A stretch of DNA of 64,000 bases from the NCBI GenBank assembly GCA_014058105.1, contig JACGCM010000003.1, positions 124,001 to 188,000 on the forward strand. Direction: 5' to 3'. Every line of letters starts with the position of its first letter. Positions within the stretch are counted from its first letter, which is position 1. The position numbers and the translations under genes were made by a program. Positions 33,289 to 45,130 of the stretch are shown one piece after another. This DNA is from Kingdonia uniflora (Eukaryota > Streptophyta > Magnoliopsida > Ranunculales > Circaeasteraceae). The notes beneath the pieces were generated by a model, which worked only from the letters and a program-made list of their open reading frames with translations, made no database searches and was not told the origin of the DNA.

Positions 33289-34240
33289 TTATTGCCCCCA
33301 GTGTTGATCGTACATACAGAAATATTGAGCTTTTGTACCCAAGACCCCGGCTAGATATACCGCGGAATCGGCATGCCTATTTTCCTCTCGAGGAAGATAA
33401 TCGAGAGTTTCTTTCGCAAACTTGCTCATCCTATCTACAATGAGGGTTGCGTATTCAATCATCTTTCTATTCTTCTTATATTGCTCAGAGTAATGGTAGA
33501 CGTAGAGTAGTGAATCTGTGTAAACTGAGAGTTCGAGGACATCGAGCTTAAGAAAGAGGTCGAGTCCATGAATGAGAGCATCGTATTCGGTGACATTATT
33601 TGAGGCCTCAAAATCCAAGCGGATTGATTTCTCAATTATGTCATTGGAAGGGGTAATCAATGCGATTCTGATTCCTGACCCTGCGGGTTCTGCTGATCCA
33701 TCCGTAAGAAGTCTCCACCTTTTAGTTGTAATCCATTCAGTTCATTCGTCAAACAGTTTGGGGATAGATCTTTAGGAGTTTCTTCTGTAAGGTCAGGGTC
33801 GTGCTCCTCCCACTCAGGATCTTCCACCGGAAAATCTATGAGAAAATTGGCAATGGCCTGACCCTTTTCAGAATGGCATTGTTCAAACACTATATCATGT
33901 TCTCCCAAACTGACTGACCTCTGCTGCACTCTCCTTGATTTTTCTTTCTTGGATAGAACTTCCCAAAGTAGGTTGTTCGTCATGAATTTGACTAAATGAG
34001 CTTGAAAGTAGTGGTTGAGTTTCTGTGAAGTGTAAACAAGAGTGAGAATAAATTTCTTAATTTTAGAGTACCTCGTTTCCACTGGAGTGAGGTTTTTTCT
34101 GATGAAGTAGAGTGGTTTCTTGATTTTCTCTTCAAGGTGAATGAGAACCGAGCTGAGTGAAGTATCTGCGACTACTAGGTAGATAATTAGTTCTTCATAA
34201 TCTATTGGGGTGCTCATTATGGGAAACCTCCCCAAATAGG
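33289..34240 (-). pseudogene. Element F RNase H domains
   Basis: The first domain (34235-33657) contains DYEELIIYLVVADTSLSSVL, KPLYFIRKNLTPVETRYSKI and TLVYTSQKLNHYFQAHLVKF. A linker rich in Asp/Glu/Pro (DFPVEDPEWEEHDPDLTEET) leads to the second, Tat-specific domain (33660-33289) with FEASNNVTEYDALIHGLDLF and YLPREENRHADSAVYLAGVL. The frame changes once between the two. The catalytic positions of the second domain look largely kept. Confidence 0.8.
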
Positions 34241-34249
34241 TTTTGAGAT

Positions 34250-35330
34250 CCTAAAATGCTACTTCACATTCTGGTGTCCATGTGACCTTTGTATTTGATT
34301 GAAATTTTCCTCGTTTGGTATAATAGCAGAGTAATAAGAATGGCCAATGATAGCGGTATGAAGATTTTGAAACGAAATAGTTGATTGCAGTAATCTTGCC
34401 AGCTAGTTTTTGAACGTCTTTTATTGTTTTGAAGAAGTCATATTGAGGAGAGCTCGAATCTAATCTGTATCGACCTCAAACCCCTTCTTGCTGATGAGGT
34501 GGCCTAGAAATTGGCTTGAATGTACCCTGAATTTACACTTATTAGGGTTGAGACGCATCCTGTAAGATCGAATAATATTGAATATAGTGTCGAGATCTAT
34601 GATGTGATTGGCTGACTCTAAGCTCTTGCACAAGAGATCGTCGATGTAAAGTTTAAAAACTTTTTCTATATGTACTTGAATAGAGTAGTCATCATCCGTT
34701 GATATGTGGAACCTGCATTTTTGAGTCTGAAGGGCTTTTCTTTATAGTATTAAAGACCTCTTTTAGTGATGAAAGTTGTTTTTTCTTGATCTTCTTCCAA
34801 AAGTGGAATTTGATTGTATCCTGAAGCAGCATCTATCATAGATAGGAGGTCATGGCCTGCTATAGAATCGAGGATCTGATAAATATTGGGAAGAGGGAAA
34901 CTGTCCTTTACAGTATGTTTGTTCAGATCGGTAAAATCTTTGCAAACTTGGACTTTTCTGTTCTTCTTTGGGACAACGACAATATTGGATATCCAGTCTA
35001 GATATTTGGCTTCTCGAATGAATCGTACTTTGATCAATTTCTCGATCTCGGCGTTAACTTAATCTCAAAGACGAGGTGATAGTCATCGCTGTTTCTGCTT
35101 GATCTCTGTGGCGTTGATGATGATGGCCAATTTGTGACATGCATTGGCTGGATCAACCCCAGGCATTTCTTTGAAAGACCACGCAAAAACATCTCGATTT
35201 AGTTGCAAGAACTGAATAAGAGCATCATTTTCATGATGAACCAGCTTAGTACAAATGAAGGTACTTCTGCTAGGTCCATCAGTGTTGATATATTCTGTGG
35301 GCTCCTTAGTGGAAGGTTGATTGTTGAGGT
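34250..35330 (-). pseudogene. Element F RT
   Basis: The N-terminal part (35037-34750) reads SNIVVVPKKNRKVQVCKDFT and DLNKHTVKDSFPLPNIYQIL, then SMIDAASGYNQIPL (first catalytic Asp). The box YIDD is intact near 34650-34630 (LYIDDLLCKS). The connection continues to about 34270. The pre-RT linker with CHALAG-type and 'NEMPGVDPA' sequence lies at 35080-35330. Stops and frameshifts around 34700 and 34440 break it. Confidence 0.8.
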
Positions 35331-35399
35331 GATCAGCTTTCTGTAATTGCTAAGCAGCAAATCTGTGACAAGTATCTAGGATAGAAGATACAGTATTTT

Positions 35400-35930
35400 T
35401 ACAAGCTTGAGAGAGCTTCTGACTATCCCTGATCTCTTAAATACCATTTTTTTTGTTTGAATTGGAGTGCATGATGATAAGTGGAAGCGATTGCTTCCTT
35501 GTTGTGAATCCAGCAACGGCCCATAATCTTGAGATAACGAGATTTGGCGTTGATGATATAGAAGACAACGTCGATGGTGGCTGGTCCTGCTGTGATCGGT
35601 AAGATGATCTTGCCTACACGTTCTTCTCTAGAACCATTGAGCCCACTGATATCGACATCGCTCTGAATAACTTGGTCGATGAAACCCATTTGGTCGATAG
35701 TGCTCTGAAATAGAATCTCAATACCACCGCCAGTATCGATCATCATCGTGTGCATGACAAACTTCTTCATTTTGAGCATTATTACTAACGCATTATGATG
35801 TGGAAATTTGACATGGCTAGTTTTGCAATCTTCGAAGGAAATCCCAAGCCGGCGATTGCTCGACTCAGGAAGAAGCTTGGCTTATTTGTCTTGAGGTATA
35901 GGATCGTAGAATTCTGATAGTCTCCTGAGC
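35400..35930 (-). pseudogene. Element F protease
   Basis: The piece 35779-35423 reads FVMHTMMIDTGGGIEILFQS (Asp-Thr-Gly intact), VIQSDVDISGLNGSREERVG and KIILPITAGPATIDVVFYII, ending with YLKIMGRCWIHNKEAIASTY, a Tat-type protease over its full length. The lead-in 'HVKFPHHNALVI' is visible just upstream. It is among the better preserved domains in the window. Confidence 0.8.
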
Positions 35931-36039
35931 TTGGATATATTAGAATTGGTGATCTGATTGATTTCGATCATGTTGTCGTGGTGCATATGGTAAAGATGCT
36001 TCTCCTCAGCTTGATCATTAACCTGAAAAACTTCAAACT

Positions 36040-37680
36040 GCTTCTTATAGCTGCCATCTTTGTATGATTCCAGTTGATAATATATTCGAACATCTGTCCC
36101 TCTTTAAAAATGTACTCGAGCAACCTCTATAAAGTATAGCAATTATCAGTAGAATGATGGTTTACCTTACGATGCAGGCAATATGGTTGATCATCGATTG
36201 GTTCCAGTAGTTGAGAGACGCGGTAGAACTTATCCTTCAAAAGTAGTGGGAAATTTATGGAGATTCAGAAATTCATCTTTGGGAGGATGGGCTTGTTCGA
36301 TAGACCGCCTTTCCAAGGGTATCCAGTGTTACCCTTGGTGCTCTTCTGATCTCCATATTCCTCTTTTTGTTTAGTGTTTCGATCTGTAGATGGACCCTTG
36401 GTGGGGAGGATGGATTTAGTAGATTTTTATTGCTCAAACATCAACCTCACCAGGTCAACAAAACTATTGACCTTGGTGATCATATCCTCCATGGTTACAG
36501 GTTTGTTGAGGAAGTGGTACTCTTTGGCCATGCAGTCGAGCTGGAGCGCGTTGGTGAAAGCAGTAATAGCCATTTTATGATCGAGGCTATCCACTTTACG
36601 TACGAGCTCTAAAAATTTCTTCACAAAAGCCTCGAGCTTCTTTCCGTGTGACTGTTTGAAACTGATAAGAGAATTCAAATTCTCCTCTTTATCCATGTTA
36701 TGAGCATATGTCTTGATGATCTATTTCTGCAGCTAGTCGAATGTATATATGAAATCCTCAGGGAGAGAGTGGAACCATTCAGAGTAGTTCTTTCTACAGA
36801 CTTATGGTGGACAGCTGCAGAGGATGTGGTTGAGATTGGAGTACAACCCCAATGAATCACGGTACTGTTGAATGTACTCCTTTTGGTCGGTACCTTTGTA
36901 TTTACGATATTTTGGAGTATGGAAACCTTTTGGTATCTCCATATCGAATAGTTCTTTGGCAATCGGACTTCCTTGAAATTTTTTGATGTCACCGGCAGTA
37001 CCCAGAACTTGTGCTTCGATCAACTCCTTAATTTGTTGGTCCATATGCTCTTTCGTGAGATAATGACATGTTGGTTGAATCGCTGGGCGAGCAGGTTGTG
37101 GATGATGAGTACCTGTACCTTCACTCAAACGATTTCGTACTGGAAATTAATGTTAAGGTCACTGTTCTTCTTCTTGACGAACAAAAATTTGGTGACCCTG
37201 ACTGGCATCAGACTGAACTTTAACTCCAAAATATAAAGAAGACTGTGGTTCATGCTAAAGATTCCTAGAAATAGCTTTACTGGTGACTCATCGAGGTCCC
37301 AATCTTTCCCTTACTGAAATATGGGAGGTCTCTGGTAACTGATCGTGACCTCTTGTTGGAGGAGCCTATTGAGTATTTTGTAGAGCTTCTGAGGTAGTCT
37401 ATATTGTTGTCATCTGGTCTTCATCTCGTTTGAGCGCTGTCAAACGAGCTTGCCGTTCTGTGTCGAGCTTTTTCTCACGGAGCTCCCGATCTTTAGATAA
37501 CTGAAGTTCGAGCTCGGCGCATTTCTTTGTTTCGGCGTTGAGATTCCCCCGTAACTTTGTAAGTTGACCTGGCACCATTGAAACATCGAGCTGGATGCCT
37601 GCAGCCGGTCATCTGGAAGTAACCATGATTGAAAATTGTAGTGAAAGAAATCCTTAAGATATCGTAGAAATACAATCTTT
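36040..37680 (-). pseudogene. Element F gag
   Basis: The core (37128-36802) reads KKFQGSPIAKELFDMEIPKG, KYRKYKGTDQKEYIQQYRDS and LNHILCS, clear Retrotrans_gag. It continues after a frame change and then 36696-36427 with KKLEAFVKKFLELVRKVDSL and LNKPVTMEDMITKVNSFVDL. The N-terminal region (37748-37200) is Arg/Glu/Ser-rich in shifted frames. No intact zinc knuckle is seen. Confidence 0.8.
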
Positions 37681-37697
37681 CCCACAGACGGTGCCAA
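37680..37697 (-). other. Primer-binding-site-like motif of element F
   Basis: The minus strand reads TTGGCACCGTCTGTGGGA next to the LTR end, identical in its core to element E's motif. Confidence 0.85.
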
Positions 37698-37698
37698 A

Positions 37699-38318
37699 TG
37701 TAATGGCCAAATTCTGTAAGCTCGAAATGGCTCGGAATTCGCTATCACACTAATGAACCTGCGAAAATATTCTAATAGAAAGCAAGAAATGACACAGGTG
37801 ATTTTAGCATGGAAAACCTCTTAATAGGAAAGATACCATGACCTTGAGTGGAGAATTTTTGTAAAAGTATCTTTATTGCTAGAGGCAGATATCTTATTAC
37901 AAGTAATATCTGGATATAGAAATATTTGAACCTTGTAAATAATAATTTGAATGTTTCTGAGAATCTAGAACAAGTAGTTTCATGGTGATCTCTTGTGCAA
38001 TTTTTCTGGTTCTTATCTCTTTTGAAAGCTCTTCCTTATATAGGCCTTCTCCGCAGCTCTTCATCGTACTGGAGCACATTCTCTGAACAATGTGGTTAGT
38101 GGCGGTTGACTAAATAACTGTTGATTTTGTAAGGGACTGGTGTCTTTGTTTGGTTTAGGTTTTTCGCTTTCAGTTCAACCCACGTTTTTCACCTGTTCAT
38201 GGAGTAGGTTGGAATGTTGACTGAAAAAGTTATGTTTAAAATGCATGAGTCTGAGATGGAGGTAATTCGAACTGGCGATAACTTGATTTTTGATGAAATC
38301 GAGGGATAGGTCCCTACA
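37699..38318 (-). repeat. 5' LTR of element F (620 bp)
   Basis: TGTAATGGCC at one end and GGTCCCTACA at the other give the TG...CA termini. A TATA-like CTATATAAGG lies on the minus strand near 38034-38045. It is clearly the same family as the LTR at 60164-60770, sharing 'gcggttgact', 'atgacacaggtg' and the terminal 'taggtccctaca'. Element D's integrase begins at 38319. Confidence 0.85.
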
Positions 38319-38870
38319 GACCGAATTGGACACAAAGTCCACTACGACTAGAATATAAAAGTTTTCATGAGATGAAGGAAACGGGCCCATAAAATCTATG
38401 CCCCAAACATCAAAAAGTTTAATAATAAGAATGTTGTTTAGGGGCATCATGTTTCCGTGAGAAATATTGCCAGTCCTCTGACATCTATCACAAGTAGAAT
38501 AAAAGGGTATGCGAATAAAGACTAAATTAAAAAAATTTGGTAGCTATTTTCTTAATACTGAAATGCCCTCCACAGGCATAGGTGTGGGAAAACATGAGTA
38601 CGCCCTGGAACTTACCATTTGGAATGCATCTTCTAATAACTTGGTCATAACAAAATTTATACAGATAAGGATCGTCCTAACTGAAACGTCTATCATCGTG
38701 CAAGAATTTGGCTTAATCTTGTTTAGACCAGTGGCCAGGTAATCGTTTAATTGTAAGATAATTGGCAATATCGGCATACCAAGGTAGTTGTATAATAGCC
38801 ATAAGCAACTCATTAGGAAATGCCTATAATATAGGGAAGACATCTTCACCACCTTCAATCAGAAGTCGGG
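38319..38870 (-). pseudogene. Element D integrase, N-terminal part and core start
   Basis: The piece 38450-38175 contains [20 protein letters not shown] (first catalytic Asp) and VVVDFVS before crossing into the LTR of F. The zinc-finger region is upstream (38620-38460), with stops. The linker from RNase H (38858-38544) includes LATGLNKIKPNSC-type sequence in a shifted frame. The second Asp and the Glu are absent. Confidence 0.75.
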
Positions 38871-39240
38871 ATAAATGGTTTGCTACAACATTTTCAACAC
38901 CTTTCTTATCCCAAATTCTTGTAATAAGAGGATCCATCGGATTAACCGAGGCTTAGCGTCCGTTTTGAATAATAAATATTTTAATGCCGTGTGATCGGTG
39001 TAGATAATGACTTTAGACCCAACAAGATATGACCAAAACTTTTCTAATGCAAACTCAATGGCTAATAACTCCTTCTCAGTTGTGGAGTAATTCATTTGTG
39101 CATCATTAAACTCACGACTGGTATAGTAAATAACATGAGGTTTTTTATCTACTATTTACCCTAAAACTGCCCCAACAGCGTAGTCAGATGCATGACACAT
39201 CAATTGAAATGAAAGATCCCAATTGGGCATTTGGATGATT
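38870..39240 (-). pseudogene. Element D RNase H
   Basis: The minus strand reads [40 protein letters not shown] and [20 protein letters not shown] (39095-38883), a canonical gypsy RNase H with the Glu and Thr-Asp-His motifs present. The N-terminal part with the first Asp (about 39230-39120) has stops. Confidence 0.8.
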
Positions 39241-40500
39241 GGAGTGGAAGTTAATTAAAGTTTGTACTTCTCAAAAGCTCTAGAACATTCATCATCAAAG
39301 TGGAAATCAGTGTCCTTAGCAAGTAAATTGCACAAGGGTTGGGAAATTCTGCTAAAATCTTTGATGAACCGGCAATAAAACCTCGCAAGGCCTAAAAATG
39401 ATTGAATGGCCTTAACCGTTCGAGAGGGAGGTAAGGAAGAAATAATATCAATTTTGGCCTTATTAACTTCTATCCCTTTGTTGGAGATGATATGCCCAAG
39501 AACTATCCCTTGTGTCACCATGAAGTGACACTTTTCCCAGTTTAGCACCAATTTGGTTTGTGTACATCGTTCTAACACGAGCTCCAAATGGTACAAACAT
39601 TCATCAAAAGAGAAACCAAACACTTAAAAATTATCCGTAAAGATTTCGATAAATTTATCAACCATATCATAGAAAATGCTCATCATATAACGGTAAAATG
39701 TAGTGGGTGCATTACAAAAACCAAATGGTATACACCGATCAGCATAAGTCTCATAGGGACATGTGAATGTGGTTTTCTCCTAATCTTCTGGAGCGATGGG
39801 GATCTAATTATATGCAGCATAACCGTCAAGAAAACAATAATGACTTTTTCCCACTAATCGCTTAAGCTTTGATCAATGAATGGAAGGAGAAAATGATATT
39901 TCCTAGTGACCATGCTCAACTTTATGTAATAGATACAAACATGCCACCCGGTGGTCATATGGGTAGGGATTAATTCATTATTCTTATTTTTTACTACAGT
40001 AATCCCTGATTTCATTGGTACAACTTGAATAGGGCTGACTTACTTACTATCCGAAATGGGGTATATGATACCTGCGTCTAATAGCTTGAGAACTTTCTTC
40101 TTTACCACCTCCATCATAGCTGGATATAAATGCCGCTGCATCTCGCACAAATTTTTAGCACCTTCCTCGAGATTGATGTAATGCATGCGCACGGCCGAGC
40201 TAATTCCCTTCAAGTTTTCTATAGGCCACCTTATGGCTGATTTTTTTTCTCTAAGGATACTCAAAGGTTTATCTTCTTGGTCAGCATCTAGATTGGAAGC
40301 TATTATCACAGATAGAGTTTTAGAATTACCTAGAAAGGCATACTTGAGAGTATTGGGTAATGGCTTGAGGTCTAGCTCGGGTGGTTTAACAATGGATGGA
40401 ATAGGTAAAGTTGTTGATGCTTCATGAGGTTCCAGTCTAGGTCTCCATTTGGACATGTTAAAAATAAGAGTCAATTAGAGTAAATCATTAAATTCGTCAA
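39240..40500 (-). pseudogene. Element D RT and pre-RT linker
   Basis: The linker (40474-40040) reads PEPHEAS-type sequence, KPLPNTLKYAFLGNSKTLSV and SAIRWPIENLKGISSAVRMH, then YPAMMEVVKKKVLKLLDAGI and IYPISDSK. The RT palm is broken between 40030 and 39640. The catalytic box reads FTDN (near 39645-39630) in place of FMDD. The C-terminal piece (39623-39255) is long and intact: FDECLYHLELVLERCTQTKL, GHIISNKGIEVNKAKIDIIS and CRFIKDFSRISQPLCNLLAK. Confidence 0.8.
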
Positions 40501-40539
40501 CGGTTGTGTCTTCATTAAAGTCCTCACCAAAGTTTACAA

Positions 40540-41070
40540 GATATTATTCTAATGGGTCCTTAGAAAAGGATTTGGGGAAAGAGTTATAAACTAGAGAGTC
40601 AATCATATTAAGCTCAACCATGACATGAAAATTAGGCACCTGAATATTATTGCTAAAATCATTGAGTTTGATTTTCAAGTTGCCCATAGATAGTTGTAAG
40701 ACCCCATTGAAGCAATTGATAAGGGAATGAGTAGTAGCAAGAAAAGGGTGGCCCAACATGACGGGGATCTTACAGCTAGGATTCGTGATATCTTCAGTGT
40801 CCAAAGCAACAAAGTCCACAGGAAAAATAAGAGTACCAACCTTGATAAGAATATCATCAAGGATACCACGCGGGTATCGTATAGACCTATCAGCCAATTG
40901 ATGTGCCATTCGGGTAGGATCGAGTTCTCCAAGTTTAAATTCTTGATAGACTGAGTACGGTAAGACATTCACACTAGCCTCCAAGTCGAGTAACTCCCTA
41001 TCCACTTTGTGATCTTAAATTTGACAAGGGATGGTTGGGCTTCCAATATCACGAAGCTTAGGAGGGGTTA
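40540..41070 (-). pseudogene. Element D protease
   Basis: The piece 41005-40544 reads LLDLEASVNVLPYSVYQEFK, where the Athila active-site motif is normally Asp-Leu-Gly, so the Gly has become Glu. It continues DPTRMAHQLADRSIRYPRGI, LDDILIKVGTLIFPVDFVAL and IPVMLGHPFLATTHSLINCF. A 153-codon open stretch remains, but the active-site change suggests it is inactive. Confidence 0.8.
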
Positions 41071-41269
41071 ATGTCTCAGTCAAGAAGGTTTTCTTGTGTA
41101 CATTGATTTTCCATTTCCTAGTGCACGCATCCTTAGGGAATTTGGCTTACGCAAGAAGAAGCATGATGGCATCAAGTACTAGAATATTTATATGAACTTT
41201 CTTAATTGTATCCAATATCTCGTCAAATTGAATCCCGTTTTTAGTCAGAAGAAGGCATTGTGAATAAGG

Positions 41270-43031
41270 CATCTTTGGCTTAATACATGCCTTTGGTACC
41301 AAAATAGACGAAGTAAGTAACTCCTTAGATTTCTTAGAAGGTTCTTGGTTGCTTACTACAACTGGTTCACTTGTACCTACCTCATCCTCAATAGCAACTG
41401 GTGTTGGCTCAACCCAAGATATTTCAACTCGGTTATTAATTTGTCTACCACTTCGAAGAGTAGTAATAGCATTAAGCTATTTTGGGATTGAACTAGAATC
41501 AAAACCCGGTGGTCCTTTCAGATTAAATTTAGGTTGGCTAGGTAGCTTACATGGTGGTATCTCATGCAATGCATTTGCCAATTGTCTTATCTGAGTCTCT
41601 AAATTAGTGATAGATTGGGATGTAGAATTTTGATTAACCAAAGTCTATTGTTGGAATTGTATCATTTGTTGTTAAAATTGCTGTGCTTGTTTTTGACTTT
41701 CTATTGAATATTGCATGAAGAGAGCAAGGGTATCTTCCAAAGATGGCTTAAGTGGAGCAGGTGCAAACTATTTGGATGACTGAAAGGATTGCTGAGATGC
41801 CTGAGGATAAGATTGAGAATGGAAATTCTTAGGAAAATTATGACCGGAGGTTTGTGGCTCGCCGAAACCCGAACGAGGTTGGTAGTTCTTCCACGAAAAA
41901 TTTGGGTGGTTCCACCAAGTTGGCTTGTACAGGTTAAATGGCCTCTTGTTGGTATTAATCAAAACATTCACTTGCTCCAGATTGTCATTGAGTTCATTGA
42001 ACATGGGACACATTTGAGTCACATGGGTTACGTCATAATAAATGGTGCAACCCTATTGCTGAACTTGGTTCCCACTACCCTTAAGATTGATTCATAGCCA
42101 TAACCTCAATTTTTGGGGTAAGAGTATCTAATTTGGCTTTTATTGCCATTCCCACACTCACTTCGTATAAGCCACCTTTCATGGTTGTATAGACTTTTCT
42201 ATGTGGATCAAAATCCCACTGCTGAGAATTCTCAGCTAATGTCCCAAACTCCTTATAAGCTCTATCGGATTCAAGGTCCTAGAATTTTCTACTATACATG
42301 GATTCTAGCCTATAACGATTCTCAGAGGTTATTCAACGATAGATGATCTGAGCTAAATGTTGTTTTTCAAAACCATGACTGGGATATTACGAAAGAAGAT
42401 CTTTATATCTCTCCCATGACTCGTAAAATGTTTCGCTCTCATTTTGAGCAAATTCAACAATTGTACTTCTAAGAGCGGGGGTTTTTCCCATTGAAAACCA
42501 TTTGGTTTTGAAATTAGTCTCCATTTGGTCCCATGAATTGATAGATGCCGGTACTAATGAATCAAGCCAATGACTCGCCTTATTTTTTAGTGAGAATGGG
42601 AATAAACGAAGGCGGACAAAATCCTTAGTAAAATGTTAATATTTTGAGAGCGCACAAATTTTCTTAAATATGTGGACATGCTTATAAGGGCTCTCAGAAT
42701 CAAGCCCATGAATTATAGGTAACATTTGAATCACACTAGGCTTGATTTCATAATGATTTGTTGTGACAGCTGGAAACATGATACATAAAGTTATATCGCT
42801 CACTACGGGGGTCCAATAGTCCCTAAGAGATTTGGCACCGGCCATGATTGGGGGTTCTACTTCTAGCTCAACAACAAGCTCAATTGGGTCAACTCTAGAT
42901 AGATTACCCTCTCCAAAATTAGGGGTCCTAAGTTCTCTATTGTGTAAATTGGGCAAGGTAGTCGCCCTCTTCACTTTGACTGAGGTGGTAGACCGTAAAT
43001 AGGCAAAGGTTCTGGTAAACTTCCTATGCAT
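41270..43031 (-). pseudogene. Element D gag
   Basis: The N-terminal piece (43031-42636) begins MHRKFTRTFAYLRSTTSVKV and includes HYEIKPSVIQMLPIIHGLDS with HVHIFKKICALSKY, the Athila gag 'FELK..FI.M......F.G...EDP..H...F..IC' pattern. The frame goes on with LRLFPFSLKNKASHWLDSLV (around 42600-42540). The C-terminal piece (42022-41768) shows HPNFSWKNYQPRSGFGEPQT, the Athila gag 'HPNFSW.N' motif. A Ser/Thr/Pro-rich tail follows towards protease. There are several stops. Confidence 0.8.
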
Positions 43032-43241
43032 TTTTTTCCATATCCCAATTGATCATGCACAAACTAATATGCGATAAAATTTTGGCACCCAATATAATAA
43101 GCACTGAATCAAACCTATAATCTATCATTTTAATGTTTTATTAAAAAGTAATAATTAGGTCTCCCCTATATTCTTCTATGTTCTTAAAAGGGTAGGATGG
43201 TCAAAGGCTTTGGTTCTTATACTCCTCTGCGTCACTATGCT

Positions 43242-45103
43242 TGTCACGCCCCAAAATTCATATTAAAAGACATGCCAGAATAAGCATCTCGAGGCCATGA
43301 ACAGGTCGGGCATCCCCAAATCGATGAACCCCAACGATGTAGTAAATAAAAGACATTTAATAATACTACACCTACACAGATATACGCAGCGGAAATATCA
43401 ATCTATAATTATCAACCCAAAGACTTAAACAAGTCTGCCATGAATATGGCTACAACTGAAGAAATAAATTAGAATCTCACATAAACGAAAAAGTAATAAA
43501 AGAGTCTCGCAACCGCACGCTCCCAACTACTCTCCTAACGGTCCTGAACACCCTGCTAAGCACCTGATCCTGAAATATATATCCCGCAAGGCGTTAGCAA
43601 GCCGCAACTAAGCAAATATGCAATCCTTAAATTTTATCATAATAGATAAAAGTACAATATAGAAGGAAATGTCTAATCTCAACAAAGTATGTAATATAGG
43701 GTCTTCTTATATGGCTTAACCATACTTTAGAAATATTCCGTCCTCTGTTCGAAAAGTAATCCAGAACGTATCCATATTAGCGTCTCTTTTAGGGCTCAAA
43801 GCCCTTGGAAATGCCCAAGGTTCCGCAAAATCCAAGGATGTGACCACTCTTATAGGGACAAAACCCAAGGAGATGCCTACGGTTTAAATCAATGACCTGA
43901 CCAATGCTCTTTTAGGGATTGAAACCCATGGAAATGTCACGGACTCTGTTATTTCCTATGGCCTGACCAACACTTTTAGGGATTAAAACCCATGGAAATG
44001 CCAAGATTTACCGTAGACCTGACCAATGGAACCCTAATATATACATTTACCTTAGCGACATCGTATTTAAGATTTGCGCACTACTCCATCAATTACAATC
44101 TCGTACGCAATATCACCTACAAATCTAGTACATAGTTTACTCCAAAACGTATAGTCCATAACTCTACCTTATTAGAGCGACGCTGACCTCGCTCTAGGCT
44201 ATTAGTTTCATCGAGTTCTCGTAAGGAATAAGCACACATCATCAGCCAAATTTTAACTGTATAATATTACCTTACACCACATGGCATTAATTTATTAATC
44301 ACTAGGTCATCAACATGAGCTATCACTTATATATATATATATATATACAATCCTAGCATCAGTAACATAATTACGCTGCCCTTGCATTAGTAACATAATT
44401 TAACATTGGATGTTCACAACTAATAATTAATGTTTCAAGGGCTGCAACAACGTAATGACCATAAATACTGTGACTGCAACAAAGCTATAGTACTGAACTT
44501 CCCATAACTAGCAATTGATCCTTGTAGCATATGATTTAACGAATCAAATTCTCTGTTAAATAACTCTTGTTTAAGCAATCAAAAGATACTCATATAACCC
44601 GACTAATAATCATCGCTATAAACCCAAATAGAATCATGGTTGTGTAGTAATGATAGTGCACTTGCCTCATAAAATAAAGATGGAGCTGCACCACGAACTT
44701 CCCCGATACAACTCTTACGATCTACTCGCCGAAGGTTCCTTCTTGTTTTCTCTTCACCAATGTCGTAGTGTTTATTTACTCTCTCTCTAACTATCTCCTT
44801 CTCTCTACCTTCTATCTTCTCTCTACCTTCACTCTTCTACGTGATAGTTGGTTATTGTGGGGCTAGATTCTCTTCTAGGTTGTTTTATATTGCGGCTAGG
44901 TTTTGATTGTTTTTCTAGTAGCTTACGTGAGACCTCTTGTTTTCCTAACCCCACAAGGTGTAACCACAACCCCTAAGGTGTGATCTCATACCATGGGAGC
45001 AACTTACTAAAATGCTACCAAATTATTGTATGACCATATAACCGCTAGTGCACAGAAATAATACTATCACACCGTAATGGCCTAAATTAAATGGGGCATT
45101 ACA
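43242..45103 (-). repeat. 3' LTR of element G (1862 bp)
   Basis: TGTCACGCCCC to GGCATTACA on the plus strand. It aligns over its length with 49883-51883; the main difference is about 130 bp fewer after the (TA)n run at 44330-44346. The five 'cctgaccaa...ttttagggattgaaacccatgg' units near 43790-44020 form an imperfect internal repeat of about 60 bp, shared with the other LTR. Confidence 0.9.
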
Positions 45104-45130
45104 TTATGCCCTCCAAAAAAAAATTTGTCC
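45104..45130 (-). other. Polypurine tract region of element G
   Basis: The minus strand reads TTTTTTTTGGAGGGCATAA directly before the LTR, preceded by GAGGACAAA, the usual U-rich plus polypurine arrangement of this clade. Confidence 0.75.

Larger units (their letters stand above)
31377..38318 (-). mobile_element. Element F: Tat-type Ty3/gypsy retrotransposon
   Basis: On the minus strand: 5' LTR (38318-37699), PBS-like motif, gag, protease, RT, two RNase H domains, integrase (ending near 32030) and a 3' region with tandem repeats. The 3' LTR is missing or reduced to 31208-31376. F's 5' LTR abuts Athila integrase of element D, so F inserted there. It lacks the antisense ORF seen in E and H. 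Coding parts are longer than in E, suggesting a younger copy, but are still broken. Confidence 0.8.
38319..43241 (-). mobile_element. Element D: Athila-type Ty3/gypsy retrotransposon, both ends missing
   Basis: On the minus strand it runs from gag (43031) through protease, RT and RNase H to the integrase core, where element F's LTR interrupts it at 38319. At the 5' side only about 210 bp precede gag before element G's LTR. It is the most complete Athila copy here and serves as reference for B and C. Reading frames are long but contain stops. Confidence 0.8.

Noticed and set aside
36183..36612. Plus-strand ORFs of 60-80 codons over element F gag
   Set aside because: They are the opposite strand of gag and show no domain of their own.
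38509..38742. Plus-strand 77-codon ORF in element D integrase
   Set aside because: Antisense shadow of the integrase zinc-finger region; no independent signal.
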